A stretch of DNA of 64,000 bases. It comes from Athripsodes cinereus. Lineage: Eukaryota; Arthropoda; Insecta; Trichoptera; Leptoceridae. Where the stretch lies: positions 23,376,951-23,440,950 of the forward strand of contig OX388311.1 in NCBI GenBank assembly GCA_947579605.1, in the 5' to 3' direction. Shown piece after piece: positions 1 to 10,874 of the stretch (within the stretch, counting starts at the first letter, position 1; each line of letters begins with the position of its first letter). The notes under the pieces were generated by a model, which made no database searches, had not been told where the DNA came from, and worked only from the letters and a program-made list of their open reading frames with translations. Position numbers and translations under genes: made by a program.

Positions 1-640
1 ACAGCTTTCGAAGAATCACCCACAACATTAAACATTTAAAAATAACAGGACTTCATGAAGACAACACAAGGGTAAAGCTTATAAATGCATTATGTATTAC
101 ACAAGTATTATGAGTGCCTGCAATATTATTACCTACCCAGTACTGTTGGAATCCGGAAGCGAGGCTTTTGAAGTATGTTATGTAGTACATAGGGATAATG
201 TATTATTATTATTATAAGGTTTAGTAAGTGAGGTAGTTTAGTTGGTGGTATATAATGTGTGATGTTCCGATGTGGTATCGTCATCAGAATGTAAGCTTCT
301 GGTTGAATTATGCAATGTCGGCTGTTAAACGTGCACTGAGTGGGCGATTTATATGGATAATGTTCACGAAACTTTGCACTTGAAGACATAGTCATTTGAA
401 TTAATGTACGTACACTACCTACAATTTAATATATTATACTATTATTGTAAACTGTTGCTAGTATGAATAGATGATACTACTAAATAAACATTATATTGTC
501 TAATCAGTGGTTTCTATGCGAATTACGGATGCGGAAAATCTTTTGAGTTAGAAAATACAATCAAATTAAGTATTATAGAAAAGATACCTAGCACATTCAA
601 ACAAATTGTAAATAAATGATATCGTATGTTAATTTTTAAT
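1..640. other. A+T-rich DNA without recognised feature
   Basis: I see no gene, repeat family or structured element here. A minus-strand open frame at 129-395 (88 codons) is rich in His, Ile and Tyr, has no recognisable motif and fits chance in A+T-rich DNA. A short (ATT)n tract lies near 205. Confidence 0.5.
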
Positions 641-890
641 CGTGGAGCACCCGGTAAAGAATTGGTCTCCCACTCTTTTCCGTAAGTTTTCGAGTGTCAT
701 ATAAAAGGCAGGTGTTCGAAAAAATAAAGACATATCACATCTCAAATTCATCGATGAGGTTTGCCACCCATCTTGAATGTCTTAATTTTTTGTTGGCACA
801 GACAAGACGACCTGCATGTTTGTTACATGCAGCTGTTCTGCTGGCTACCTCACTTGTGAGATATGCCGTGATGGTGTAGTAGTAGTAGTA
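641..890 (+). mobile_element. SINE-1 copy, near full length
   Basis: This is a near-complete copy of the most abundant repeat in the window. It begins with the head CGTGGAGCACCCGGTAAAG, passes through AGGCAGGTGTTCGAAAAA, a GATGAGGTTTGCCACCCAT block and GCTGGCTACCTCACTTGTG, and ends in GCCGTGATGGT followed by a (TAG)n tail. The tail and the 5'-truncated copy at 54.2 kb fix the orientation: the head is 5' and the tail is 3'. The head has a weak pol III A-box-like TGGAGCACCCGG and, about 65 bases on, a B-box-like GTGTTCGAA. Both are degenerate, so the SINE label is an inference. It has no coding capacity. Confidence 0.8.
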
Positions 891-1605
891 TATTAATTTC
901 TTAATTCACTGTATAAATACTTAATTGGTCTCATTTATGAATAGCTAACTTTAGTGAGAAATTCTTTATGATATAATTAACAAATTAGGCAATTTATTTA
1001 TTGATTATAAACTTAATACAGCAGGTAGCTCATCAATATTAATTTTATATAAATAAATATTAAAGGCATACATACTTTTTTATACGCTAGGTTATATTTA
1101 AAAACACATTGGATACAAATGATAATATTCATAGTTAATCTCCGCCTAATCTTACTAAAGGTCACACGTGGGTACATTTCATTATTCAGGGTATGTTATT
1201 AAGTTAGAACTTTAAATCATTCGCAGCTTTTTTCAATACATATTATTTTGTTATAATCTTTTGATACTTTATGGACCCGTATGATTAGAAAAACATCTAT
1301 ATTATAATTTAGTTAGAATGATATTTTATTTATTAGCCTGACGGAGATGATTATTTCATCGTTAACTACTAAATGTAAAAAAAGACAATATTTTTGATTT
1401 TTTTCCAATTTATATGTTAATTAAACTTGTCTCATTTTAAATTTGTGATTTTTCTAAGAAATTGGTGTCAAGGTGTTGCGATTTATTTCATTCCTAGTAA
1501 TAATTTTTAAAATCGTAAATTTTGTGTCGTGTTTGTTAAATTATAATTAACATCATGCAAATATAATTTCACGAAATAGATATAAAAATTAAAAATCTTA
1601 AAGAG

Positions 1606-1632
1606 AAAATGGAATTTACTAGATTCCATTTT
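1606..1632. repeat. short hairpin, 10-bp arms
   Basis: AAAATGGAAT at 1606-1615 pairs perfectly with ATTCCATTTT at 1623-1632 across a 7-base loop. It is isolated, and no function is evident. Confidence 0.6.
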
Positions 1633-1644
1633 ATACCTAAATAA

Positions 1645-1722
1645 TGTCAGGTAAGAAAACTGTTTATGAGTTTATTTATCGTACTTCTTTGTCAGGTAAG
1701 AAAACTGTGTTTGAGTTTATAT
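1645..1722. repeat. tandem duplication, period 45
   Basis: TGTCAGGTAAGAAAACTGT and the following TGAGTTTAT occur twice, 45 bases apart, with a few substitutions. It looks like a local tandem duplication, possibly by replication slippage. Confidence 0.7.
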
Positions 1723-1805
1723 TGTATTTCTTTTTCTGTGGAGGTGAAATCCATTATGGACATCCAGTGTGAATATGCGTAGGGCCGTAATTGCACTGGC
1801 TTAAA

Positions 1806-2160
1806 CTCTTCATTTATTTTTATTTCCTCTGCAATCTTTCCAGCCTTTGTCTTTCTCTTCTTCTTTCCTCCTGATAAGTTCTTCCATAAAAAAGGAAATG
1901 GTCTTCCACTCTCGCTTGCCTATAAGCATTGTTTCCATGATGGTCTCTAGTGACAAATATAAATAGTAGTCTTTAGATTCTGGTTCACCTGCCGTCTGTT
2001 TATTTCTCATCGTGGACGCGGTCTATTTCCCATCATTCACTTCAGTTCCACAGTATATACATTCCTTCGTCGAGGTCTTCTGAATTCTATGTAGGTATTT
2101 TTCGACGATCCCGCGTCTTGGTATATATTGTGTCATGCAAAATGCGACTTTTCCATGAGA
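1806..2160 (-). pseudogene. R1-like LINE ORF2 C-terminal remnant
   Basis: Read on the minus strand, this stretch encodes a decayed C-terminal tail of a non-LTR retrotransposon polyprotein. One frame gives EKYLHRIQKTSTKECIYCG, a partial CxxC knuckle like those downstream of the RT domain in R1-type elements, followed by TEVNDGK and a stop. A second frame (2010 down to 1810) gives METMLIGKREWKTIS followed by a Glu/Arg/Lys-rich helix with RRKEEEKDKG. That is the usual C-terminus of R1-clade proteins (a block like 'MLxxEEEWxAI...RRKEEEE'). At least one frameshift and stops separate the parts. The RT and endonuclease domains are absent. The clade assignment rests on memory of the motif, so it is moderate. 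Confidence 0.6.
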
Positions 2161-2944
2161 TCTTAGTGTCCATTTTTTATTTTACTGCAAATTGTTGTTG
2201 TTTGTTTATTCTAACAATTTTTTATAACATTTAACGTAATGAGGTGTGCCAGTTATCCTGCATTTTTTTGGCACAGAGAGGAAAAAACCGTATAATTGTT
2301 TTTCACTTGAAGGAAATTCCGTGATGGTATATATAGAGATAGGTTAATACGATCATTTTTACACAATTGTGTTTGTGAAATTTTCAATTCACTCGTGAAA
2401 TAAAGTGTTTCCTTACTATTCATATTTGCTTTATTCATGATTTCATGCAAAAAATAGTCCTTTAAATGCTATGCTTTGGTTTTTTCGTTGTTAAATTATA
2501 TTGGTTAATGCCAACGGAACCACAATAACAGAAGTTAAGACTAGCAACTATTGTAATTCAAATTTATTACATAATTGTAAAATTTATCAGTAACGTTCAA
2601 TCAAAGTCAAGGTAACAACATTTTAATCCATTGGATATTTACCGACAAGCTTTGATTCGATATACAAAATGGAGTTTAATTCGATCATTAATGACCTTAA
2701 CATTTTGCTGATGTTTGTTTTGTTTTGATTTAGAGAGATAATATTTAAAATGTAGGTAACAGTCGTCGCATAATTATTAATCTAAACCGTTTGTATATTT
2801 ACATATTCTATGTTGGCTACCTTTAACAGGTAGCAGTCTTTTTGGCGGGTGACTCAGGTAAGAGTCTGCGACATCGCGCTTTTAGGAATTCGGAGTTGAA
2901 TTTTTGGAACCGAAATAAAGTTATTTACTTTTCTTACAAAAATT
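2161..2944. other. unassigned A+T-rich DNA
   Basis: Mostly featureless. A slightly less A+T-rich patch at about 2815-2900 (GGCTACCTTTAACAGGTAGC, then GCGGGTGACTCAGG) may be the edge of an old repeat that I cannot name. Confidence 0.4.
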
Positions 2945-3040
2945 CTACTACTGCTAATTCTATTTTACCATCATGGCGTTTCCCACAAGTGGAGTATCCA
3001 GCGGACAGTTGCTTGTAATAAACATGCATGTATTCCATTT
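2945..3040 (-). mobile_element. SINE-1 fragment (3' part)
   Basis: A minus-strand fragment of the 3' third of SINE-1: CTACTACTG (remnant of the TAG tail), ACCATCATGGCGTTTCCC, ACAAGTGGAGTATCCAGC and AAACATGCATG. The rest of the element is missing or too diverged to see. Confidence 0.65.
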
Positions 3041-3095
3041 CTCTCTTCTTTCCCTTCGTCTATGTATGATTATTTTATCAATATTGTGCTGTTTT

Positions 3096-3463
3096 AAAAG
3101 GTTTCATGCATGCTGCTGAAGATTCATTGGTCGGAACACGTCGAAAACGAAGAAGTGTTAACCAGGGTTGGCGAAAAAAGGCAACTCCTCAAAAGAAGCT
3201 GCCAACAACGAGCTAATTGGATTGGCCACAACATCAGGCTCCCAGGACTGCTCATCGCAATCGCAGAGGGCAGGACCGAAGGCACAAATGGCAGAGGTCG
3301 ACCGAGAGACGCCTATATGGACCAACTGAAGAGGGACATGAGCTGTGGCTCATATATGGAGTTGAAGAGACTGGCTGAGAATAGGGAGGAGTGGAGAAAT
3401 AAGTCAAAACTCGTTGCAGACCAATCCAATGGATTGTAACTCATTATATATATAAAAAGGTTT
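3096..3463 (+). mobile_element. 5'-truncated LINE (LINE-A) copy with TSD
   Basis: The element itself is about 3105-3454. It is flanked by the direct repeat AAAAGGTTT at 3096-3104 and 3455-3463, a TSD as left by target-primed reverse transcription. The insert encodes only the last ~109 residues of a LINE protein (frame 3110-3439), including WIGHNIR, GRGRPRDAYMDQLKRDM and a C-terminal NREEWRNKSK, then a short (TA)n tail. This W.GH..R / GRGRPR block is typical of the region after the RT domain in RTE-like and related LINEs. It is a close relative of the 31.0-32.4 kb element, to which it is almost identical over its whole length. It keeps a Trp codon (KIHWSEH) where that copy has a stop. Confidence 0.85.
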
Positions 3464-3802
3464 GAGACACTATAATATTGGCGATGTAAATCATAAATTT
3501 TATCATTCATCGTTTAAGCTGTTGTATGTACTGAAGAAAATAAAATAAAAAATAATAAAAAAATAACAGGTTGGCTGTTTTTTGTTTAGGTTAGCTTAAA
3601 CGGCTGGCTCAGTGAATAACCAATTACGCTTGTAATGGGGTGCATATTTGTTTCTAATTTCGTTTCCATTATTTACAATATATATTTGACATACCTGTTT
3701 GTGTTTGTTTGCTTTCAATAAAAAAATAGGTGTGTACACGCAGTTTTCCCATTCTCATCCAATAAAAACTGAGGTCTATGTATAAGCCGGCTTTCGATAT
3801 TT

Positions 3803-3925
3803 ATTTATTTGTATTTATCTTTTGTATTTATTTGTATTTATTATTATAAAGCAATAAACGGCTTTCGCCTTTTACAGTTTTAAAAAAGTACAAACAATTT
3901 TTTACATACATTACAAGCGGAAATA
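3803..3925 (-). mobile_element. LINE 3' tail with terminal hairpin
   Basis: On the minus strand this reads AAAGGCGAAAGCCGTTTATTG followed by an (AAAT)n-like tail. The hairpin GGC-GAAA-GCC sits directly before the tail. A related tail, with GGCTG-ATA-CAGCC then CGTTTATTG and (AAAT)n, occurs on the plus strand at 9.3 kb. The element upstream is noncoding or too decayed to read. Confidence 0.55.
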
Positions 3926-3974
3926 AAATAAAAATACTATTTATGTTCAAGACAAAATCAAATATAAAGCTTTA

Positions 3975-4272
3975 CAAGTAAGTAAGTAAGTTTCCCGTGG
4001 AGCACCCGGTAAAGAATTGGTCTCCCACTCTTCTCCATAAGTTTTCGAGTGTCCTGTAAAAGGCAGGTGTTCGAAAAAATAAGACATTTTACATCTTAAA
4101 TTCGGCGATGAGGTTTGCCACCCATTCTGAATGTCTTAATTTTATATTGGCACGGAGAAGACAGCTTGCATGTTTTATATGCAGCTGGTCTGCTGGCTAC
4201 CACACTGTCTTGTGGGATATGCCGTGATGGTATAGTAGTATAGTAATAGTAGTACAAGTAAGTAAGACAAAC
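3975..4272 (+). mobile_element. SINE-1 full-length copy with TSD
   Basis: The element runs from about 3995 (CCGTGGAGCACCCGG) to about 4253 (TAGTAATAGTAGT). It is flanked by the direct repeat ACAAGTAAGTAAG, which ends near 3990 on the left and lies at 4254-4266 on the right. All blocks of the family are present in order, with one A-rich TAG tail. The perfect TSD shows retroposition rather than cut-and-paste. Confidence 0.85.
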
Positions 4273-4374
4273 CATTATATGTCTCAATATAGGTACTTCA
4301 TTAGTTTATAAAAAGCTGGATAAAGTTTCGTATATAGGTATTCTCCTGGATATATATTTTAGTTAATTAACTAG

Positions 4375-4402
4375 ATGTAGCGTAGTAATTACTACGCTAC
4401 AT
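4375..4402. repeat. perfect 28-bp palindrome
   Basis: ATGTAGCGTAGTAA is followed at once by its exact reverse complement, giving a 14+14 palindrome without a spacer. It does not belong to a repeat seen elsewhere in the window. Confidence 0.9.
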
Positions 4403-4666
4403 AATTATTTTCTTTTACAAATTTATTCATCAAATTATTCCGATTGGATTGGAACGACATCTATTGATTTCCTATCGAAGCACGTTAGCAAATCGTGATC
4501 TACAAGCCTACATAATAATAATATTATCACTTATAAGATAATAATAATACAATCATACATACTTATTATGGGTAGATCACTAAAGCCATTGATCTAGATA
4601 CAGAATGCTATAATTAAACCCACTACCTTTGGCATATTATGCACGTCAATATGACGGGATGAAAAT

Positions 4667-4770
4667 TGTTTATCCATACCATTAGGACATAATTATCATC
4701 ATAAGTGGGAGGGGCACCAGACTAACTGCATGGAATAAACATGTTTCAAATTATCTTCTCTGTGCCTAGT
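4667..4770 (-). mobile_element. SINE-1 fragment, diverged
   Basis: Minus-strand 3' half of SINE-1: CCATACCATTAGGACATAA (tail region), TAAGTGGGAGG, CCAGACTAACTGCATG, AAACATG and CTTCTCTGTGCC. Short indels suggest an old copy. Confidence 0.55.
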
Positions 4771-5334
4771 CTAATTGAAGTAGTTAGGCAATGGGAGGAA
4801 TCGAATCTAAAATCTCTCAATTGTCTACGAGACTCTATCATCCCTCTACAAGCCACGTTTATTATTTATACTTATTATTAATAGCTATATCACTTGATGT
4901 CCAAATGTAATAAATTTTATGAAATTAATTGTGAACTTGAAAGAAGGTGATGTATTTCAAAAGCTATAAAATAAATATATTGTTATTACTGCAACAAGAT
5001 GAATTTATCACATTTAATAATTATTATATAATTTATAATTATCATACATATAATTTATTATCGACATGTACTTAAAAATATACTCCTCTCTATGGCTATA
5101 CAAATTTACTGTTAATGAGATGATTAAATATAATAATAATATGTTTGTTTTAATAACACGTTCTATTGGAAGGGATTACAGCTGATGTCTTTATATTCTA
5201 GCATGATCACATGTTTGTAAATCTCTAATGAACTATACATACATTATAAGAAGTAGGTATGTAAATACAATCTATTTCTTCTTAAAAATGAAAGACAAAA
5301 TAGAAGGCAGACTTGAACGTCTTTGCTAGGATGT

Positions 5335-5460
5335 ATCAGAGATTGGGAAGAAATAATATAGAGACTGGAGGAACTGTTTCAACTAGCACAAGACAAGAAG
5401 GTGTATATCAGATTGATAGCTGACGATCGGGGGCCTAACATGCCACTCAAAGAAGAAGAT
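5335..5460 (+). mobile_element. LINE 3' end (RTE-like) remnant
   Basis: One frame reads RLEELFQLAQDKKVYIRLIA, then DDRGPNMPLKEED, the usual end of an RTE-like LINE protein (LAQDR..Y..LV...). The family normally ends with CCTAACATGCCACTCAAAGAAGAAG, as here. Upstream, from about 5285, weaker LINE-like sequence continues. Only the terminal ~40 codons and the tail are left. Confidence 0.65.
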
Positions 5461-5587
5461 GTAACAATGGAACAGAAAGACTATTTTCTTCTAGACGCAG
5501 TTCTAAGTTTTTGCTTAGCGTGTCCCTAGATTACTTATTTATCAGTAAAAATGCTGATTTTAAAATTATCATGCTGAGCCTCATCAC

Positions 5588-5702
5588 TAAATTTAAGTTG
5601 TCAAATGTCTTTATTCTTTCAACACCTGCCTTTTACAGAGCACTCGAAACCTTTACAGTAAATAAATGGAAAAACAATTCTTTGCCGGCTGCTTCACGGC
5701 TC
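5588..5702 (-). mobile_element. SINE-1 fragment (5' half)
   Basis: Minus-strand copy of the 5' half: ACACCTGCCTTTTACAG, GCACTCGAAACC, AACAATTCTTTGCCGGCTGC and CACGG. It contains no 3' tail. Confidence 0.75.
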
Positions 5703-6414
5703 AAATTTATATTGTGGACATTTGATTATATATGTTAACACTTTGACGATGTTTGACTTAATGAAAAGCTGTGTGCTTAAAAAGCTGGTTAGTATATTAT
5801 ATTCTTATTACAGATGAATATTTCCCAGCCTTACCATCATACTTGTTACGTGTGAGATATTGGAGAAAATAAACGTTGGGTTATTTTATTGACATGACAA
5901 TAAAATTTATAGGTACGCGTCTATTTTGACACCTTTATAGACGCGAATAAAGATGATTTACAAACATTGCATTTTGGATAATCAAAATGCCTATCAAACG
6001 AGCTACGTTTAAATATTATGGGCCATGCTATTTCAGCTAATTTATTGATTTAATGAATAACGGAAGATTCTGAAGTGTGAAATACTCGTACTGTAAAATT
6101 AAATATTTATGGAGGATATTGTATTAAATTGATAGTAGATAAATAAACATTTATGCATTAGTATATTAAAAGACTTGCCGTCATATTATACCATAACAAA
6201 TTGCACTAGTGGGAAAGCTAGCAAATTGACTGCATCAAATAAACAATAAAAATCGATGGAATTTGGTAAGCGGCCAACCGCCAACTTAAACAATAGTTTA
6301 ATTTTTTTTACTAGATTGGTAGTTGAGTTCGAACCACAAAAGACTGTTCTTTCTGTTTAATGAATTCCAAGGTCTGAAAGAACTAGTTTTCTAAGAATGA
6401 TTAAAGTTGAATCT
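5703..6414. other. unassigned A+T-rich DNA
   Basis: No coding or repeat signal recognised. A CTATTTTGACACC / TTTATAGACGCG pair near 5925 gives a weak inverted repeat (CGCGTCTAT and ATAGACGCG). Confidence 0.4.
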
Positions 6415-6514
6415 CATATTATATAGAATAAAGCAAAACAATTATTCTGTTACAAATATGAAAATTACATATTATAGAGAATGAAGCTAAACAATTATTC
6501 TGTTACAAATATGA
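6415..6514. repeat. tandem duplication, period 53
   Basis: Two adjacent ~46-base units, each ending in AACAATTATTCTGTTACAAA and ATATGA, start at 6415 and 6468 with about four differences. It ends beside a SINE-1 relic. Confidence 0.8.
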
Positions 6515-6521
6515 CGTCGTG

Positions 6522-6590
6522 CATTTTTATTAGCTGCAGTTAGTCCGTAGCTTTTCCACTTATAGGATAAGGCGTGATGGTATGGATGGA
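6522..6590 (+). mobile_element. SINE-1 3' end fragment
   Basis: Only the 3' terminal part remains: AGCTGCAGTTAGTCCGTAGC, CCACTTATAGGATAAGGCG and TGATGGTATGG. The tail TATGGATGGA resembles LINE-H tails (TATG-like) more than the usual TAG repeat, so this could also be a LINE-H 3' end. Confidence 0.55.
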
Positions 6591-6964
6591 TTTATGAAAA
6601 CTGTAAATAGCCAATGAAATATTAATAGGTAAATGTATACATATATACTACTCAGTATATCTATGACGGTGATTCTCTGTACTATACGTTAATACTCATA
6701 CCAACCATTGAGTTTATAATATTAAACGAACTATACTATTTCATGTAAAGTGAAACTGTTAGAGAAACTATGTACATATTGGTGGTAACGTATAATAATT
6801 TGATATATACTTATTTATTTACCGTATCTACTGATGAATATAATATATCTATCTGAAGTATGTAATGAACGTGGTGCCACATTAAAATACTCTACCAAAT
6901 TCTAACAATGAAATTATATTGTCTTCAAAGAATGTCTAGTATTTGCTTGTTATATTATATTGTT

Positions 6965-7135
6965 TATCTATATTCCACAACTAGGGTAGCCTATGGACTG
7001 ACTCCATGTAACAAGTTGTCATCTCAGTTAAGAATGAAGACATTCAAGATGGATGGGATTTCTGGTAAATGTCTTATTCGTAATGTTTTACGGATGTCTT
7101 TTGTAGGTCACTCGAGAACTTATTGAAAATAGTGA
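6965..7135 (-). mobile_element. SINE-1 copy, diverged
   Basis: Minus-strand copy with CACAACTAGGGTAGCC, AAGACATTCAAGATGGATGG and GTCACTCGAGAACTTA in family order. Substitutions and indels are frequent. An open frame at 6908-7126 crosses it and is fortuitous. Confidence 0.6.
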
Positions 7136-9283
7136 GTAATCTGTTTTTTTTTTGCCTAGAGCTCTACAGAATACTGTATTCGAATATCATATCGCATATC
7201 TGAGGCATGTTTATTGAGATAAAAAGGTTATGTCAATCTAAAAATGAAATGATTAAGTGACAATGAAGAATGGACAGAAGATAAATGAAAGAAATAACTC
7301 TTTACTAGTGCTCTGTTCTATTCCGTGTTTAAACTTCATCCATTCGTTTATAATTGATGAAGTGTCATTAATGTTCTTGAAATGGTCAAATGATTGTTAA
7401 ATGGCGCCAATAAAGTTTACCCCTAATCATAATATTTTGTAAAATAAATCACATTGAAAAAATAAACGTCGATATGCTTATTTCTTTATCAGATATATCG
7501 GTATCTGATGTAAGTTTCATAGTGTGGAAGTACGTTAATTTTTCTTTTTCTATTACATTAACAATGGGATGTTTTTATGAATGCGCATTAGAGCGATTAT
7601 AGATTGATCATTTCATTCACTCTCAGTAGTAGTACCATATCGCACGATAATTGCGGAATTTTCACATTCATAGGTACTGAAAGCATCATTAACTACACAT
7701 AATCATCCGCGCGTGCTGAAATTCTATAGAATAATATCTAATAACGCTAATTTCATAATACAATAATGGAGCATTTTCCAGTCATTTGTGCAATCAAACG
7801 TCACTTTTGCCTTACTTTTTTGTCAGTATTTTACATATATCTATATCTCTATTATGCTTTGTGTATGCATCGCGTGGATGTCTTTGGTCATTCACTAACG
7901 GGGTTTAAGAAATGTGTTGCTGCCTACTTGAATTTTCTTAGTGGTTAAATTCATAGGTTTAGTTAACTAAAACTATATTTCTTCATTTGCAATGCTTTGT
8001 CTCTTTATAATTTATTGACTACCGTTATGTGATTCTGGTTTACTAGACTTGCATTAGATTCTGGTTTACCAGACGGGCTCTGTTAGTTTACTTTTAACCC
8101 TTACTTTGATTTTTTGTTTATATTTTTTCAAAGTGCATGCTATAGACACAGTAATTTAGATTGGCATGACCGGGTCAATGTGTTTTTTCTTCTTCTTATG
8201 AATGTTTTGTCAACTTTCTACGTAAGTCTCTGTGAAATAAATAACCAAATCACAATTTCGTACAATTACCTGAAGTCTACAGGATATTCGAAAAAACGGG
8301 GTGACAATTTTATGAAAAGAGTGAGAGATTTATATTGTACTCCGTAAACTCGAGAATCAAGTCAACACCTAAGTGTTCTAAAACAATTGTACAAAAAACA
8401 TAAAAAATAAAAACATTACATGTGGAAAATCACTCAAATATGATTTACGTTTAACAAATTCTCTTATTTTTGTATCCACCATTTACCAATTTGTAAGTTA
8501 TTCGTCCATTTTGCATATTGCGTACATTACTACAATCCATATTTACATTTCTCTTCAGCCCCTCAAGGCTGTGTTCAACTGTCTATGACTATTACTTACA
8601 CTTTTGCCAGAACTTGGATGAGTGCCTACCCAACTCACTCACAGAAATCTATGATAAAAATAATAATAATTATGGCGTGTACTTATCTACGATTCCACGC
8701 TCTGTTTATCATGCATGCGCTAACTTGAAAAAATCACACAAACACTCTTACCAAAAAGTAGCTTAACATGTGACACCTCATTTTTATTAAATAATTGTTT
8801 CGCAGAGTCCCCGACAATGAAGAGATCTCCCAAGTCTTATGTAATATTTCGTGGGTCCTGTTAATAGTAGGCATTCGTGAAATATCACGATTGAGACATT
8901 AAACTTCTTCACTTTAGCAATGGGCTATGACACCCAAGACATATGACATGTGTGTTTATTACGTGTACTTGGTTCACTCTGCTTCTGGAGATCCCGTGAC
9001 AATATTGATAGATTTTTATTGAATAAATAAAATGACATTATGCATAAATATTCGTTACCGCAGTAACACAACACGCAATATTTTCCGTCAAAAATGATAA
9101 ATGCGAGCACAAAATAAACTGATTTAAGGTTTAATTTGAATGCTTCACTCAATATCGGGTGCTGTTTTCTTTGAAATAGTGTATAAATGTATACAATTTA
9201 ACTGTAAAATATGAAAATAATTTGTTTAGTCCTATTGTTTTTCTCTTTATGCATTGTTTCTCTTGACTGTTCCTTTTCATTTG
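7136..9283. other. 2.1-kb stretch without recognised feature
   Basis: Several frames of 60-82 codons (7766-7948, 8114-8347, 8518-8766 plus; 8925-9152 minus) lack motifs, overlap no homologous repeat and are rich in Phe, Tyr, Leu and Asn, as expected by chance here. The only structure seen is the short direct repeat at 8031-8074. Confidence 0.5.
8031..8074. repeat. short tandem repeat, period 26
   Basis: GATTCTGGTTTACTAGAC is repeated 26 bases on as GATTCTGGTTTACCAGAC. Confidence 0.7.
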
Positions 9284-9342
9284 TATTATTTGTAAAGGCT
9301 GATACAGCCGTTTATTGTGTAAATAAATAAATAAATAAAACA
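9284..9342 (+). mobile_element. LINE 3' tail with terminal hairpin
   Basis: AAAGGCTGATACAGCCG then TTTATTGTGTAAATAAATAA. The GGCTG-ATA-CAGCC hairpin directly precedes an (AAAT)n tail, as in the minus-strand copy at 3.8 kb. The body upstream is not recognisable. Confidence 0.55.
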
Positions 9343-10685
9343 CATTGTACTTTAGTACAAGTTATTTCGAACCACACTGTTACTGTCCGTGTTTGTTGAA
9401 TGTACCTAAAACCAGTGGCACATCAACTTAACAAAATATAACATTTTCGTGTAAAGAATGCGACGGTAGCAATTAAAAAAATTGTTATTACGCTATTACA
9501 ATAATAATTATACTATAGGTACAGCAATAAAAATAATGTATACACAATTTTTGTGTTACGTAGTCACTCGCAACAGCACTAAATCATGATTAAGATATTT
9601 ATTTAAAGTTGAGGTACAATTATAATTTGTACCGTATCTACTTTGAATAGATAATTTAACGTATGTATGAAGTTGTATTCGTATAAAGTAGCAACGTGGC
9701 ATGTCACATCTCAGATGTATCAAAAAATGATGATAATTGAAACTAATTTATATTTTGATAATGTTTGATAATACATAGTTGGCCAAAATGAGTAATTCTT
9801 CGGCCTGCAAGATTCTTATACAAAGTAATGCCGAGACATTCTTTCATAATTATTTATTATGATTTTAAATTATGAGGCTTCGAGTTAATTGTGATGATTC
9901 CACCTTTTGGCACGTTGAGTACATAAATATTATTTTATTGCTTGTATAAATTGAAGCCAATAACTTATTTTTTATCAGTCAAATTAACACGAGGTGTAAA
10001 TAACAAGGTTTACATTACGAGTATAATTTTTTTATCCTAACAAGTTTCAACCACATCTATGATAATTGCTTTTTATGTTTTATTTTAATATTTATAAATA
10101 AATTGGAATGTCACGTTGTTTTTAAAATACTGATCAAAATTCAATACATCTTTTATTGAGAGACACACCAAGAGGAAATAAATATACATATATCATAAGG
10201 ATTATTGGGTCCTCCAATATCTAACAATGTATAATTAAACCATATTTTTAAATGTCTATCCTATCAGTGTTGTTTGTGATATTGTTTACGACTTATACCC
10301 ATATGTTTTTGAATGAATATTTGCCGCCTCTTATTAAGAAACAATTTGTTGATCTTCGCCACAGGCTAAGATTAATCACCTGAAATAATCGCACAAGAAG
10401 ATTAATGACTAAAGATGAAGAGTAGCCCACCTCATTTGACCCCATGTTTAATTAGTTTTTTGAGATGCGAAAAGGTGAGAGACGAAAACAATGAAATGAA
10501 AGATATTTGTCAGTACAGTAGGGGGCTTCAAATAATATAAGCAATTAAGAATTTTAACATTTTTTTATACCTATTAGGTTTTCTTTTCGATATTAATGTT
10601 TGGTAAAGTTTAAAAAGACAAATCATTAATTGTGAATGATTTTTAAACTGATTTATATTTGTCCATTATTAAATAGTGACAATAT
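9343..10685. other. unassigned A+T-rich DNA
   Basis: No open frame above 60 codons and no repeat recognised. Runs of T and (AAT) tracts only. Confidence 0.45.
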
Positions 10686-10874
10686 GAGTTCGTTGGTAGC
10701 CTGGAGGTAGAGTCTCGACCTCGTGAACAAGGGGTCCGTGGTTCGATACCAGGTGCCGGCAGACTCTCCTTTCACAACACAAGCTTTTAGTAGCTTACTG
10801 TGAAAGGTGTAGGTATATGGTTGTATTTGGGTTTATTACACAACCCAGATATATATTTTTTTTGTAAAAAAAAG
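10686..10874 (+). mobile_element. SINE-2 (tRNA-derived SINE) full copy
   Basis: The head is tRNA-like. The A-box region TAGCCTGGAGGTAGAG matches the usual tRNA D-arm TAGC-----GGTAGAG. The B box GGTTCGATACC is followed by AGGTGCCGGC, which can pair with the 5' GTTGGTA as an acceptor-like stem. A tRNA-unrelated body follows (CCTTTCACAACACAAGCTTT, then a GTGAAAGGTGTA block). The 3' end is TTGGGTTTATTACACAACCC, a hairpin, then AGATATAT and an A-rich tail. Five copies occur in the window. This one has one change inside the B box. Confidence 0.85.

Noticed and set aside
129..395. 88-codon minus-strand frame
   Set aside because: No motif, composition typical of chance translation of A+T-rich DNA, and no supporting context.
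10686..10760. tRNA gene
   Set aside because: The tRNA-like head is followed by a repeated non-tRNA body and A tail, and four other copies exist. It is a SINE.
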